In this document: in pieces, positions 1 to 9,311 of the stretch | Position numbering within the stretch: the first letter of the stretch is position 1 | Layout of the letters: each line of letters begins with the position of its first letter | Assembly (NCBI RefSeq): GCF_003403075.1 | Contig: NZ_CP031557.1 | Location: 3,472,001-3,536,000, forward strand | Direction: 5' to 3' | Source: Flavobacterium psychrotrophum | Lineage (GTDB): Bacteria > Bacteroidota > Bacteroidia > Flavobacteriales > Flavobacteriaceae | DNA length: 64,000 bases | The notes under the pieces: generated by a model | Seen by the model: the letters and a program-made list of their open reading frames with translations, nothing else | Told to the model about the DNA's origin: nothing | The model's database searches: none | Made by a program: the position numbers and the translations under genes

Positions 1-1925
1 AGGTCTATCCCCATCCTTTTGTAGGCAGGCTCCTTTTCATACTCATCAATTTTTGCTGAATTGTTGTGGAATTTATAGTTAAACTCCTTCATTTTCCTTC
101 TACGCTCTTCAGCCCTCATCCTTAGCGTTTCCTCAATGGTAAGCTCTACCGGAGAAGCCTCATCTACCATAGGTGTAAACCTTGCCGGTTGCGGTACTGC
201 TTGTGGCTGCTCCATACGTGGCTGCTGTACTACAGGCTCCTCTGCCTTAGGTGTAACCGGTGCAGCAGGCGTTGCCGGTGCAAGAGTATCCCTAAAGGTA
301 AAGTTAAGCGCTTCTTCTATAGGCTCAGGCATTTTAGCCGCAGGCTTAGAGTTAAGCAGTTCATTCTCTTTTTCAAGGTAATCTTCAAGAGAGTAACGTA
401 TAACGCCTGTTTCATTAAGCTCTGTAACCGGTACTACCTGTACAGGCTCTTTAACTGTAATGTCGCGCATTTCGTCATTAAGCGTAAACAGCAATTTCTC
501 TTCGCTGCGTGCATTATCTGCCGAAAGGTCAAAAGAAAATGCAAACTGCTCCTCTTTTTTCTCTACAATTACAAACTCAGGATCTATAACTACGATATCC
601 CTTATATCTTTTACCACAGGGGCAACATAAGTAACAGGGGCAAGCGTTTCTATTACCGGGGCTACGATCTCAAAAAACACGTCAAGGTTGTTAATGTAGT
701 CTGAAGTGGGCAGAACCTCAACTTCAGCTACCGGCTTTTTTTCCTCAACCTCCTCCTCAAGCGAAAACACGATTTTTTCTTCAACAACCGGCTCCACCCT
801 CACTTCTGTTTTCGGCTCTGACGGAGCTGAAAAATCAAAAGACGGAACTATTGGCCTTTGTGTAAGGTCGCGCACCATTTTCTGGTCTTCCTCCAGGGCG
901 TGAACGATCTTTTTAGGTTCAGTATTAACTATTTCGTTTTGCTGCTCTACGTTAAAGCCTGTAGCAATAATGGTTACCGCTACGGCATCGCCAAGGCTTT
1001 CATCTTCGCCAACACCCATAATGATGTTTGCGTTGTGGCCTGCTTCGCTTTGTATATGGTCGTTGATCTCGCCTATCTCGTCAATAGTGATCTCTGTAGT
1101 ACCAGATACGATAAGCAATAGTACGTTTTTAGCACCTGTAATTTTATTATCGTTAAGCAACGGGCTGTCCAGTGCAGATACAATAGCATCTTTAGCACGG
1201 CTTTCTCCGTTAGACAGTGCACTACCCATTATAGCAGTACCACTGTTGCTTAGTACGGTCTTGGCATCTTTTAAGTCGATGTTTTGTGTGTAGTGGTGTG
1301 TAATAACCTCTGCAATACCACGAGAGGCCGTTGCCAACACTTCATCTGCTTTAGAGAAACCGGCTTTAAAGCCAAGGTTACCATACACTTCCCTAAGCTT
1401 GTTATTATTGATAACAATAAGAGAGTCTACCTGCTTGCGTAGGCGTTCTACACCCAGCAATGCCTGCTCGCCACGTACCTTGCCCTCAAACTGGAAAGGA
1501 ATAGTTACAATGCCCACTGTAAGGATATCGCGCTCCCTGGCCAGCTGTGCAATTACCGGTGCGGCACCGGTACCGGTACCACCACCCATACCTGCTGTTA
1601 TAAATAACATCTTGGTATTGGTATCAAGCATTTTCTCTATATCGTCTATACTTTCAAGTGCAGATTGTTGCCCTACTTCAGGATTGGCACCTGCGCCAAG
1701 GCCTTCTGTAAGGTTAACCCCCAATTGAATTTTATTTGGAACCGGGCTGTTTTGCAGCGCCTGGCTGTCTGTATTGCATATAACAAAATCTACGCCTTTA
1801 ATTCCCTGCTTAAACATGTGGTTTATCGCGTTGCTACCGCCACCGCCTACACCAATAACTTTGATCACGTTTGACTGGTTCTTAGGCAGGTCAAACGAAA
1901 TACTTCCAAATTCTGCGTTCATCAT
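1..1925 (-). CDS. ftsZ: Cell division protein FtsZ (3' end cut by window edge)
   Basis: Tubulin-like GTPase that polymerises into the division ring. I translated it by hand from the minus strand: it begins with two consecutive ATG codons (1925 and 1922) and stays open to the left edge, giving about 641 residues. The N-terminal region has the glycine-rich nucleotide-binding stretch near residues 26-30 (GGGG) and the tubulin signature GGGTGTG at about 114-120. After the globular core (about 320 residues) comes a very long acidic and proline-rich linker of about 300 residues, typical of flavobacterial FtsZ, followed at the edge by a basic patch ending RMGIDL. The C-terminal FtsA-binding peptide lies outside the window. 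It is the last visible gene of the dcw operon, 12 bp after ftsA. Identification is secure; only the true 3' end is unknown. Confidence 0.97.
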   Translation of the reverse strand, partial: MMNAEFGSISFDLPKNQSNVIKVIGVGGGGSNAINHMFKQGIKGVDFVICNTDSQALQNSPVPNKIQLGVNLTEGLGAGANPEVGQQSALESIDDIEKMLDTNTKMLFITAGMGGGTGTGAAPVIAQLARERDILTVGIVTIPFQFEGKVRGEQALLGVERLRKQVDSLIVINNNKLREVYGNLGFKAGFSKADEVLATASRGIAEVITHHYTQNIDLKDAKTVLSNSGTAIMGSALSNGESRAKDAIVSALDSPLLNDNKITGAKNVLLLIVSGTTEITIDEIGEINDHIQSEAGHNANIIMGVGEDESLGDAVAVTIIATGFNVEQQNEIVNTEPKKIVHALEEDQKMVRDLTQRPIVPSFDFSAPSEPKTEVRVEPVVEEKIVFSLEEEVEEKKPVAEVEVLPTSDYINNLDVFFEIVAPVIETLAPVTYVAPVVKDIRDIVVIDPEFVIVEKKEEQFAFSFDLSADNARSEEKLLFTLNDEMRDITVKEPVQVVPVTELNETGVIRYSLEDYLEKENELLNSKPAAKMPEPIEEALNFTFRDTLAPATPAAPVTPKAEEPVVQQPRMEQPQAVPQPARFTPMVDEASPVELTIEETLRMRAEERRRKMKEFNYKFHNNSAKIDEYEKEPAYKRMGID

Positions 1926-1937
1926 AATCAACGGGTT

Positions 1938-3359
1938 TTATTCTGCGTTATCTAAAAAATCTTTAATCTTATCTATATACTTGTCAAAAAACGACCTCTT
2001 TACCTTCTTTTCAGTAGATTCAGATGCCCTTTCTGTTTCCCTTGCCACCGCTACAGTTTCAAGTTCAGGTTCAGCTACCGGGGCCACCGGCTCAGCCACA
2101 ACCGCATTAACTACAGGCTGAGGCTGCTGCCTTACAGGTGCCTGGTAAACCGGTTTTTGCAATTCTACCATTGGCGTAGCGCTAAGGGTATTGTTGCGCA
2201 GGCTGTTCATTACAAGACCTACTGCCGTAGCAAATAACGGGCTTGAAATTTCTTCGCCCGATGCGCCCGCAAGGTGCTCGTTAGGATAACCTATACGGGT
2301 ATCCATACCGGTAATGTATTCTACAAGTTGCTTTATGTGCTTAAGCTCTGCACCACCACCTGTAAGTACAATACCTGCTATAAGTTTTTTGCGCGGGTCT
2401 TCATGCCCGTATGCTTTAATTTCAGCAAATACCTGCTCTATGATCTCTACCACGCGTGCATGGATGATCTTAGAAAGGTTTTTAAGCGATATCTCTTTTG
2501 GCTCGCGACCGCGAAGACCCGGAATTGAAACAATTTCGTTGTCTTTGTTTTCACCTGGCCATGCAGAACCAAATTTTACTTTTAAAAGTTCAGCCTGCTT
2601 TTCAATAATAGAGCAGCCCTCTTTAATATCTTCGGTAATTACATTACCACCAAAAGGAATTACTGCTGTATGGCGAATGATGCCATCTTTAAAAATAGCA
2701 AGGTCTGTAGTACCACCACCTATGTCGATAAGCGCTACACCAGCCTCTTTTTCTTCCTGGCTAAGTACAGCATCGGCAGATGCCAATGGCTCCAGCGTAA
2801 GGCCAGAAAGGTCTAAGCCTGAACTTTTGATGCAACGGCCCACGTTACGGATGGATGAAGCCTGCCCCACTACTACGTGGAAGCTGCTCTCAAGCCTGCC
2901 GCCATACATGCCTATTGGTTCTTTAATTTCGTTTTGTCCGTCTATTTTAAACTCCTGCGGGAGTACATGTATAATTTCTTCACCCGGCAGCATTGCAAGT
3001 TTGTGCACCTGGTTTATAAGCATATCAATATCAGCATCGCCAATTACCTCTTCAGGATTGTTCCTGCTTATGTAATCGCTGTGCTGTATACTGCGTATGT
3101 GCTGGCCGGCTATACCCACCACCACATCATTAATACGGTAACCGCTGTTTGTTTCTGCCTCCTGTATGGCCTGCTGTATGCTTTGTATGGTTTGGGTAAT
3201 GTTATTTACCACACCCCTGGCCACACCCAGGCTTTTAGATTTCCCTATACCAAGGATCTCCAGCTTGCCGTACTCATTTTTCTTGCCTATCATCACAACA
3301 ATCTTTGTCGTTCCGATATCCAGTCCTACTGCAATGCTCTCTCTTTCCATATGCTTCAT
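1938..3359 (-). CDS. ftsA: Cell division protein FtsA
   Basis: Actin-like ATPase that tethers FtsZ filaments to the membrane. The 473-residue product has the phosphate-1 motif GLDIGTTK near residues 12-19, the phosphate-2 motif ALIDIGGGTTDLA around residue 210 and the adenosine motif GIVLTGGGAEL in the C-terminal half, the standard order for this fold. The C-terminal end is a proline/glutamine-rich linker followed by a basic amphipathic segment (KRSFFDKYIDKIKDFL) that should be the membrane-targeting helix. The first ATG overlaps the ftsQ stop as ATGA, which suggests translational coupling; a second ATG three codons downstream (3350) is the alternative start. ftsZ follows after 12 bp. Confidence 0.96.
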   Translation of the reverse strand: MKHMERESIAVGLDIGTTKIVVMIGKKNEYGKLEILGIGKSKSLGVARGVVNNITQTIQSIQQAIQEAETNSGYRINDVVVGIAGQHIRSIQHSDYISRNNPEEVIGDADIDMLINQVHKLAMLPGEEIIHVLPQEFKIDGQNEIKEPIGMYGGRLESSFHVVVGQASSIRNVGRCIKSSGLDLSGLTLEPLASADAVLSQEEKEAGVALIDIGGGTTDLAIFKDGIIRHTAVIPFGGNVITEDIKEGCSIIEKQAELLKVKFGSAWPGENKDNEIVSIPGLRGREPKEISLKNLSKIIHARVVEIIEQVFAEIKAYGHEDPRKKLIAGIVLTGGGAELKHIKQLVEYITGMDTRIGYPNEHLAGASGEEISSPLFATAVGLVMNSLRNNTLSATPMVELQKPVYQAPVRQQPQPVVNAVVAEPVAPVAEPELETVAVARETERASESTEKKVKRSFFDKYIDKIKDFLDNAE

Positions 3360-4078
3360 TTTTTGGTGCCCACCACCTGTTGCGTAAACTTCAGGTTAAT
3401 TGTTTTGTAATTTTCTGTCAACGTATCCTTAATCGCGTCCTGCAAAAACGCCTTGTAATTTTTAAACTTCCTGTCGATATTTATCGGTTTTCCAAAGACA
3501 ACCTCAAAGTCATAACCCCGTATATCCATCATTATGTCTCCCCAAGGCATAACGGCCAGGCCGGTGATATTCTTCTTTAAAAAATCGTCATCATAAATAT
3601 AATTCAGCAACTCGCTCAGTCTTTTTTTATCCGTTCTGTCGATGCTACCGGACACAAGCGGAACCCGTGCCGTTTCGCTTTCGCTAAGAGGCATTTCATT
3701 CCCTTTATAATCTAGATAGTACGATTTAGAACCGCTGAAAATTCTGGCTACAGGCTTTTTCTGGACAACAATGGCTGTAAGTTTACCGTCGATTGTAGCG
3801 TAAACCTCTGCCTTGTCGACCATAGGATTTGTGTCGATACTTTTTTCCACCTTATTCAAATCTAGCTGAACTTTCTTTATGCCCGTAACTGTGTCAAAAT
3901 TTTGTTTCAACAACTTATTAACGTCCTTCTTTGTAATAAAATTCTCATTATCTACAAACACAACCTCTGCCTGTTTTATCTTTCTTCCCTCATTGCGTAT
4001 GCCCGAAAAAGAGTACAGGAAAACTGCTACTCCTACAATCAGGAAAAGGCGAATGTTTGTCCAGTTAAAATTTTTCAT
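3356..4078 (-). CDS. ftsQ: Cell division protein FtsQ
   Basis: Bitopic divisome protein that links the cytoplasmic ring to septal wall synthesis. The 240-residue product has a short cytoplasmic N-terminus, one membrane segment at about residues 11-26 (LFLIVGVAVFLYSFSG), then a periplasmic POTRA-like region (about 35-105) and a beta domain. Sequence similarity among FtsQ proteins is low, so the call rests on topology, length and position between murC and ftsA. The first 14 bases overlap the end of murC in another frame, and its TGA stop overlaps the ftsA ATG by 4 bases, so the three genes are presumably coupled in translation. Confidence 0.9.
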   Translation of the reverse strand: MKNFNWTNIRLFLIVGVAVFLYSFSGIRNEGRKIKQAEVVFVDNENFITKKDVNKLLKQNFDTVTGIKKVQLDLNKVEKSIDTNPMVDKAEVYATIDGKLTAIVVQKKPVARIFSGSKSYYLDYKGNEMPLSESETARVPLVSGSIDRTDKKRLSELLNYIYDDDFLKKNITGLAVMPWGDIMMDIRGYDFEVVFGKPINIDRKFKNYKAFLQDAIKDTLTENYKTINLKFTQQVVGTKK

Positions 4079-5414
4079 TTAATACCGCTTTAATTTCAGG
4101 AACCATCTCTCCTATATCGCCCGCCCCTATGGTTATAAATACCGTAGCATCGCTACCTTTTAAAAGTGGCAGCAAATGCTCTTTACTTACCAGTTTTTTG
4201 CTCGGGTTCTCTATCATATCCAGCAGCCACTGGCTGGTAATGCCCTCAATGGGCTGCTCCCTTGCCGGATAAATATCCAGCAACACTATATTTTCAAACT
4301 TACCCAGGCTCTTTGCAAAACCTTCGGCAAAATCGCGGGTGCGGCTAAACAAATGCGGCTGAAAAACCGCCAGCACCTTTTCATCAGGGTACAACTCGCT
4401 TACCGCCTGGTACACCGCGTCTATCTCTGTAGGATGGTGTGCATAGTCATCTATATACACCAGCTCTTTTTCTTTGATCTGGTAACTAAACCTGCGCCTT
4501 ACTCCCTGAAAGCTTTCCAGCGCCGCTTTTATAGCATCGCCTTCAAGACCGTAGGTCTTAGCCATAGCTAACGCCAGTGTGGCATTAGTAAGGTTATGGT
4601 GGCCCGGAAGCCCAAACCTTATATCAGTTATTGTATCATCCGGAGTGGCTACATCAAACACATACCATCCATTATCTATACGGATGTTTTGTGCTGAGAA
4701 TTGCCCTTTACCCACGCCAACAGTTACACCATTTAACGGAAGGCCATCTACTACAAACAACTGTTTTTTATCTTCTACCTTATCTGCAAATTCCCTGAAC
4801 GATGCCTCTATCGAAGCTGTATCGCCATAAATATCTAAATGGTCTGCATCCATTGATGTGATGCAGGCAATATCCGGGTGCAGGTGCAAAAACGAACGGT
4901 CAAATTCATCAGCCTCTGCTACGGTCACCGTCTTGCCGCTACCTATAAGGTTTGTATTATAACCTTCTACAATACCACCTAAAAACGCTGTAACATCTAC
5001 GCCGCTTTGGTGTAGTATATGCCCCAGTATGCTGCTTGTGGTAGTCTTACCGTGTGTGCCAGCTACCGCAAAGCAAAAAGTACCTTTTGTAATGATACCA
5101 AGCACTTCTGCACGCTTTTTAACCTCAAAGCCATTTTGCAGGAAATAGTTCCATTGCAGGTGGTTTTTAGGTACGGCCGGGGTTACAACAACCAGCGTAT
5201 TTTCTTTATCAAGGAATGGAAGCCCTATAAGCTCTACCTTATCGTCAAAATGGATACTGATACCTTCTGCCTTTAACTCATCGGTAAGATGGGTGGGTGT
5301 TTTATCATACCCGGCTACATTTTTACCAATGAAGGTAAAATAGCGTGCCAGGGCACTCATGCCGATGCCACCGATACCAATAAAATAGACGTTATGTATT
5401 TTTTCTAGTTCCAT
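4065..5414 (-). CDS. murC: UDP-N-acetylmuramate--L-alanine ligase
   Basis: Cytoplasmic Mur ligase that adds L-Ala to UDP-MurNAc, the first amino acid of the peptidoglycan stem. The 449-residue product has the N-terminal UDP-binding segment (YFIGIGGIGMSALA, about 10-23), the ATP-binding loop GTHGKTTT near residue 118, a DADHLD segment in the central domain and the IDDYAHHPTEI motif that starts the C-terminal domain. Length and domain order are normal for the family. It lies between murG (22 bp upstream, a gap filled by an octamer tandem repeat) and ftsQ (14 bp overlap). Confidence 0.97.
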   Translation of the reverse strand: MELEKIHNVYFIGIGGIGMSALARYFTFIGKNVAGYDKTPTHLTDELKAEGISIHFDDKVELIGLPFLDKENTLVVVTPAVPKNHLQWNYFLQNGFEVKKRAEVLGIITKGTFCFAVAGTHGKTTTSSILGHILHQSGVDVTAFLGGIVEGYNTNLIGSGKTVTVAEADEFDRSFLHLHPDIACITSMDADHLDIYGDTASIEASFREFADKVEDKKQLFVVDGLPLNGVTVGVGKGQFSAQNIRIDNGWYVFDVATPDDTITDIRFGLPGHHNLTNATLALAMAKTYGLEGDAIKAALESFQGVRRRFSYQIKEKELVYIDDYAHHPTEIDAVYQAVSELYPDEKVLAVFQPHLFSRTRDFAEGFAKSLGKFENIVLLDIYPAREQPIEGITSQWLLDMIENPSKKLVSKEHLLPLLKGSDATVFITIGAGDIGEMVPEIKAVLNEKF

Positions 5415-5446
5415 ACTTTGAGACTTTGAGACTTTGCTACTTTTTC
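5415..5446. repeat. Octamer tandem repeat at the murG/murC junction
   Basis: Four 8-base units in a row on the plus strand: ACTTTGAG, ACTTTGAG, ACTTTGCT, ACTTTTTC. They fill the whole murG-murC gap and run into the last codons and stop of murG (5437). Related period-8 CAAAGT units occur upstream of dnaG (23044-23075), and degenerate versions occur between murD and ftsW. Confidence 0.75.
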
Positions 5447-6531
5447 AGCAGCTTTACAATCTCTTCAACTATATCATTTGTGGCATTTACCTTTGCCAGC
5501 TTTTTCATATTCTCTCCCAGTTTTTGCTGCTTTTCTTCGTTAGCGATCAAATCGCCAAAAAGCGGCTGGAACTGCGTATCCAGTTGCGACTCCTTAAGCA
5601 TTAATGCCCCGCCTTTGTTTACAATGGCATCTGCATTTTTTGTCTGGTGGTCTTCGGCTACATTGGGCGACGGGATAAACAGTGTTGGCTTACCCACAAT
5701 GCACAATTCTGAAACCGATGACGCGCCTGCCCTTGAAATCACGATGTCTGCCGCGGCATATACCAGATCCATCCGGTCTATAAAAGACAACACCTGGATT
5801 CCATCTTTATCGCCGTGGTGACGGTATTCTTCAAAATAGAACTTACCACACTGCCAGATGATTTGTACATCCTGCGCCTGTAGCCATGTAAGCTCTTTTG
5901 CAATAAGCTGGTTAATGCGGCGCGAGCCAAGGCTGCCACCCAGTACCAGTAGTGTTTTTTTATTCGGGTCGAGCCCAAAACGTGCTATACCTTCTTCTCT
6001 TTTACCCTCAGTATCCATCAAATCCTGCCTTACAGGGTTACCCGTAAAAACGAGTTTTGATGCCGGAAAAAAACGTTCAAGGTTATCATAAGCAACGCAT
6101 ATTTTCTTTGCGAATTTAGACAGCCACTTGTTGGTAATGCCCGGATACGAGTTTTGCTCCTGTATAACTGTTGGCACTCCCATGCCTGCTGCTGCCCTTA
6201 GTAACGGACCGCTGGCAAAACCGCCTGTGCCTATAACCACATCGGGTTTAAATGCTTTTACAATCTTTCTCGATTTTATAAGGCTGCTTACCAGCTTAAG
6301 CGGAAACATGGCATTATCTAATGTAATTCTGCGTTGTATGCCCGCTATCCACAAACCCTCTATCTTGTAACCGGCCTGCGGCACCTTTTGCATCTCCATT
6401 TTATCGCTGGCCCCTACAAATAGTATCTCACTATCAGGAAAACGAACTTTAAGCTCATTAGCAATAGCCACCGCCGGGTAAATATGCCCGCCTGTACCAC
6501 CACCGCTTAATATGAATTTTTTGTTTCCCAT
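5437..6531 (-). CDS. murG: UDP-GlcNAc--MurNAc-pentapeptide (lipid I) N-acetylglucosaminyltransferase
   Basis: Peripheral membrane GT28 glycosyltransferase that converts lipid I to lipid II. The chosen ATG at 6531 begins [20 protein letters not shown], placing the GGGTGGHxxPA loop at the very N-terminus as in other MurG proteins; an upstream in-frame start at 6564 would add an unlikely cysteine-rich leader. The 364-residue product also shows [18 protein letters not shown], the [10 protein letters not shown] loop of the second Rossmann domain and [11 protein letters not shown] with [13 protein letters not shown], all expected for UDP-GlcNAc binding. The stop lies within a tandem repeat shared with the murC gap. 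Downstream of ftsW by 92 bp in the dcw operon. Confidence 0.96.
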   Translation of the reverse strand: MGNKKFILSGGGTGGHIYPAVAIANELKVRFPDSEILFVGASDKMEMQKVPQAGYKIEGLWIAGIQRRITLDNAMFPLKLVSSLIKSRKIVKAFKPDVVIGTGGFASGPLLRAAAGMGVPTVIQEQNSYPGITNKWLSKFAKKICVAYDNLERFFPASKLVFTGNPVRQDLMDTEGKREEGIARFGLDPNKKTLLVLGGSLGSRRINQLIAKELTWLQAQDVQIIWQCGKFYFEEYRHHGDKDGIQVLSFIDRMDLVYAAADIVISRAGASSVSELCIVGKPTLFIPSPNVAEDHQTKNADAIVNKGGALMLKESQLDTQFQPLFGDLIANEEKQQKLGENMKKLAKVNATNDIVEEIVKLLKK

Positions 6532-6580
6532 GATTTGCAAAGTAACTGAGCAGCAAATTTTCAAAGTTTAGCTACACAGG

Positions 6581-6598
6581 TCTATTATCTATTATCTT
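6581..6598. repeat. Heptamer short tandem repeat in the ftsW-murG gap
   Basis: TCTATTA occurs twice head to tail (6581-6587, 6588-6594) and is followed by a partial TCTT. It lies in the 92-bp gap between ftsW and murG, the widest gap in this operon; an octamer resembling the CAAAGT repeat (CAAAGTTT) lies just before it at about 6562-6569. Confidence 0.5.
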
Positions 6599-6623
6599 TT
6601 TTCTAACTGTTTTATCAAAAAAT

Positions 6624-7934
6624 CTATTTTCCCATTACCGCCCGCATAGGGTTAGCTGCGTCTTCTATAGAATAAGCTGCCGGTTCTGCTATGCCCAGAG
6701 CTTCTGCTTCCTCGCGTTGTTTTTCGCGAAGGATGTGTTCATCTATCAATTGTTGCAGGGCGGCTTCACGGTCTTCTTTCTCCTGAAGCTCCTGCGCTAC
6801 TTCTTCTTCTTTTTTAGTAACACTAATGATGATGCCTATAGATATACACGTCATCCAGATACTACTACCACCACTACTTATAAGTGGCAAGGTTTGTCCC
6901 GTTACCGGAAGCAACTCTGTAGCTACCCCCATATTGATAAGCGCCTGAAATATTATCGGGAAACCGAGCCCCACAATAAGCAGCTTACCAAACATGGACT
7001 TTGCTTTATGTGCCGAAACCAGAAACCTGAAAAACAACATGAGGTACATAAACAGCACTACAAGCCCTCCCAGTAAACCATACTCTTCTACAATGATCGC
7101 GAAGATAAAATCTGACGACGATTGCGGCAGGAAGTTCTTCTGAACGCTTTTGCCCGGACCAAGGCCATAAACCTGACCTGTTGCAATAGCTATTTTGGCT
7201 TTTTCTATCTGGTAATCGTCCTCGTTAGGCTCATCAGATGTAAAACGTTCTATACGGTTCATCCAGGTGTGTACCCTGTTCGGCATCGCTTTAGGGAACG
7301 CCATAGCAAACGATACAAACAATACCAGCATGGTTATACCCACACCAACAATAACACCCAAGTAACGCATAGGATAACCGCCTACAAAAACCAGCATGCT
7401 TACCATACTAAAGATAAGCGCCGCTGTACTAAAGTTAGCCGGTAATATAAGTGCCAGTATAATAAATACCGGCCCCCATAGCTCTATAACCGAAGCTTTA
7501 AAATCCCACTCCTTACCTTCGTTTTTTGCAAGGTAGCGCGCTACATATACCATAAGTACAATCATGGCCAGTGCCGAAGTCTGGAAGGTAACGCCTATAA
7601 ACGGCACCTTTATCCAGCGGCTGGCATTAGCCCCATCGATAACCGTACCCTGAAAAAAGGTATACACAAGAAGCAGCGCAACCACCGGTAACAGCAGCTG
7701 CGAAAGCCCGCGGTAGTAGTGGTATGGCACCTTATGCACCATGTATATAAGCCCAAAACCAATAAAGATATGAACGAGGTGCTTAACCAAATACCCTATA
7801 GTAGACCCCTTGCCAATAACATACACCAGGTTAGAGCTTGCGCTAAAAACCGGCATAAACGATATAAGGGCAAGCAGCATCACGAATGACCAGATGCCTT
7901 TGTCTCCTTTCAGGTTTGTGATTAATTCTTTCAT
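6624..7934 (-). CDS. ftsW: Septal peptidoglycan polymerase FtsW (SEDS family)
   Basis: SEDS glycosyltransferase that polymerises lipid II at the septum together with the class B PBP encoded by ftsI upstream. The 436-residue product is strongly hydrophobic with about ten membrane segments. Family motifs visible are DGANASRWIKVP (about 97-108), the region around YQIEKAKIAIATG with GLGPGKSVQK, the EYGLLGG segment, and PVTGQTLPLISSGGSS near residue 345. A charged C-terminal tail of about 70 residues, rich in Glu, Lys and Arg and ending in RAVMGK, extends beyond the last membrane helix and is probably cytoplasmic. The start lies 43 bp after murD. Confidence 0.95.
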   Translation of the reverse strand: MKELITNLKGDKGIWSFVMLLALISFMPVFSASSNLVYVIGKGSTIGYLVKHLVHIFIGFGLIYMVHKVPYHYYRGLSQLLLPVVALLLVYTFFQGTVIDGANASRWIKVPFIGVTFQTSALAMIVLMVYVARYLAKNEGKEWDFKASVIELWGPVFIILALILPANFSTAALIFSMVSMLVFVGGYPMRYLGVIVGVGITMLVLFVSFAMAFPKAMPNRVHTWMNRIERFTSDEPNEDDYQIEKAKIAIATGQVYGLGPGKSVQKNFLPQSSSDFIFAIIVEEYGLLGGLVVLFMYLMLFFRFLVSAHKAKSMFGKLLIVGLGFPIIFQALINMGVATELLPVTGQTLPLISSGGSSIWMTCISIGIIISVTKKEEEVAQELQEKEDREAALQQLIDEHILREKQREEAEALGIAEPAAYSIEDAANPMRAVMGK

Positions 7935-7977
7935 TTTCTATTCTTTTGTCTTTATGACTTTCGACTTTAAGACTATT

Positions 7978-9309
7978 CTATAAATTTTGTACAGCAGCCT
8001 TAAACTGCTTGCCTCGGTCTTCGTAGCTTTCAAAAAGGTCAAAACTTGCACAACATGGCGAAAGCAACACCGTGTCGCCTTTTTCTGCCAGTTTAGATGC
8101 CGCTATAACAGCTTCTGTCATACTGGTTGCTTCAACCAGCACATCTACCACATTACCAAAGGCGCTTATAATTTTATGGTTGTCTACACCAAGACAAACA
8201 ATGGCTTTTACTTTTTCGTTAACCAGCCCCATAAGCTCGTTATAATCGTTGCCTTTATCTACACCGCCCACAATCCATACGGTTGGTGCGCTCATGCTAT
8301 CTAGTGCATAGTAGGTAGAGTTTGTATTGGTAGCCTTGCTATCGTTAATATACTCCACTCCCTGTATTTTAAGCACTTTCTCCAGCCTGTGCTCCACACC
8401 CTGAAAGTTAGACATACTCTCCCTGATGGTATTTTTCCTTATGTTTTTTAGCTGTGCTACCGCTATGGCAGCCATTGCATTTTTAACATTGTGTTTCCCG
8501 TCAAGAGATAGTTCGTTTATAGGCATGGTAAATTCGTGTTTCTTTATATTACTAATAATAGTGTCGTCTTCTACATATATCCCTTCTTTATTATTTCCTG
8601 AAAGCGAAAAAGGGATAAGTTTCGCTTTGGTTTTATTTTTGCTGAGCCAGTCATTTATCATTTCATCGTCGGCATCATACACCAGGTAATCCTCCTTAGT
8701 CTGGTTCATCGTGATCCTGAACTTGGCCGCTATATACAATTCATACTTGTATTCGTACCTGTCCAGGTGGTCCTGGCTTATGTTTGTTATCACGGCTATG
8801 TGCGGGCGATAATCTACTATGCCATCCAGCTGAAAACTGCTCAGCTCTAAGACATAACCTTCAACCTTATTTTCTGCAACCTGCCAGGCAAAGCTTTTAC
8901 CTATGTTACCGGCAAGCCCTACGTTCATTCCGCCCTGTTTTAGCAGGTGGTGTACAAGCATTGTGGTAGTGGTCTTGCCATTACTACCGGTAATACCTAT
9001 GGTTTCGACCTCGTTAAAAGGATTGGCAAATTCTATTTCAGATATTACCGGAATGCCTTTTTCCCTGATCTTTTTTACAATGGGCGACTTATCGGGTATT
9101 CCCGGGCTTTTCATTACAAGATCAGCATTGAGTATTTTTTCCTCGGTGTGCTGCTCTTCTTCCCAGTCAAGTTTATTAAGTGCAAGAACTTCTTTGTAAT
9201 TATTTTTTATTTTCCCGAAATCAGATACGAAAACATCGTACCCTTTTTTCTTTGCCAGGATAGCAGTACCTACACCGCTTTCTCCTCCACCCAATACTAC
9301 TAACCTCAT
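7978..9309 (-). CDS. murD: UDP-N-acetylmuramoyl-L-alanine--D-glutamate ligase
   Basis: Mur ligase adding D-Glu to UDP-MurNAc-L-Ala in the cytoplasm. The 443-residue product has an N-terminal Rossmann-like motif (VVLGGGESGVGTA, about 3-15), the ATP loop GITGSNGKTTTT near residue 108, ISQDHLDRY, the NDSKATN motif of the C-terminal domain near residue 317, and VLLSPCCASFD(L)F near the end, which is typical of MurD. Size and domain order are normal. It follows mraY after 2 bp, and a 43-bp gap with imperfect GACTTT repeats separates it from ftsW. Confidence 0.96.
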   Translation of the reverse strand: MRLVVLGGGESGVGTAILAKKKGYDVFVSDFGKIKNNYKEVLALNKLDWEEEQHTEEKILNADLVMKSPGIPDKSPIVKKIREKGIPVISEIEFANPFNEVETIGITGSNGKTTTTMLVHHLLKQGGMNVGLAGNIGKSFAWQVAENKVEGYVLELSSFQLDGIVDYRPHIAVITNISQDHLDRYEYKYELYIAAKFRITMNQTKEDYLVYDADDEMINDWLSKNKTKAKLIPFSLSGNNKEGIYVEDDTIISNIKKHEFTMPINELSLDGKHNVKNAMAAIAVAQLKNIRKNTIRESMSNFQGVEHRLEKVLKIQGVEYINDSKATNTNSTYYALDSMSAPTVWIVGGVDKGNDYNELMGLVNEKVKAIVCLGVDNHKIISAFGNVVDVLVEATSMTEAVIAASKLAEKGDTVLLSPCCASFDLFESYEDRGKQFKAAVQNL

Positions 9310-9311
9310 AA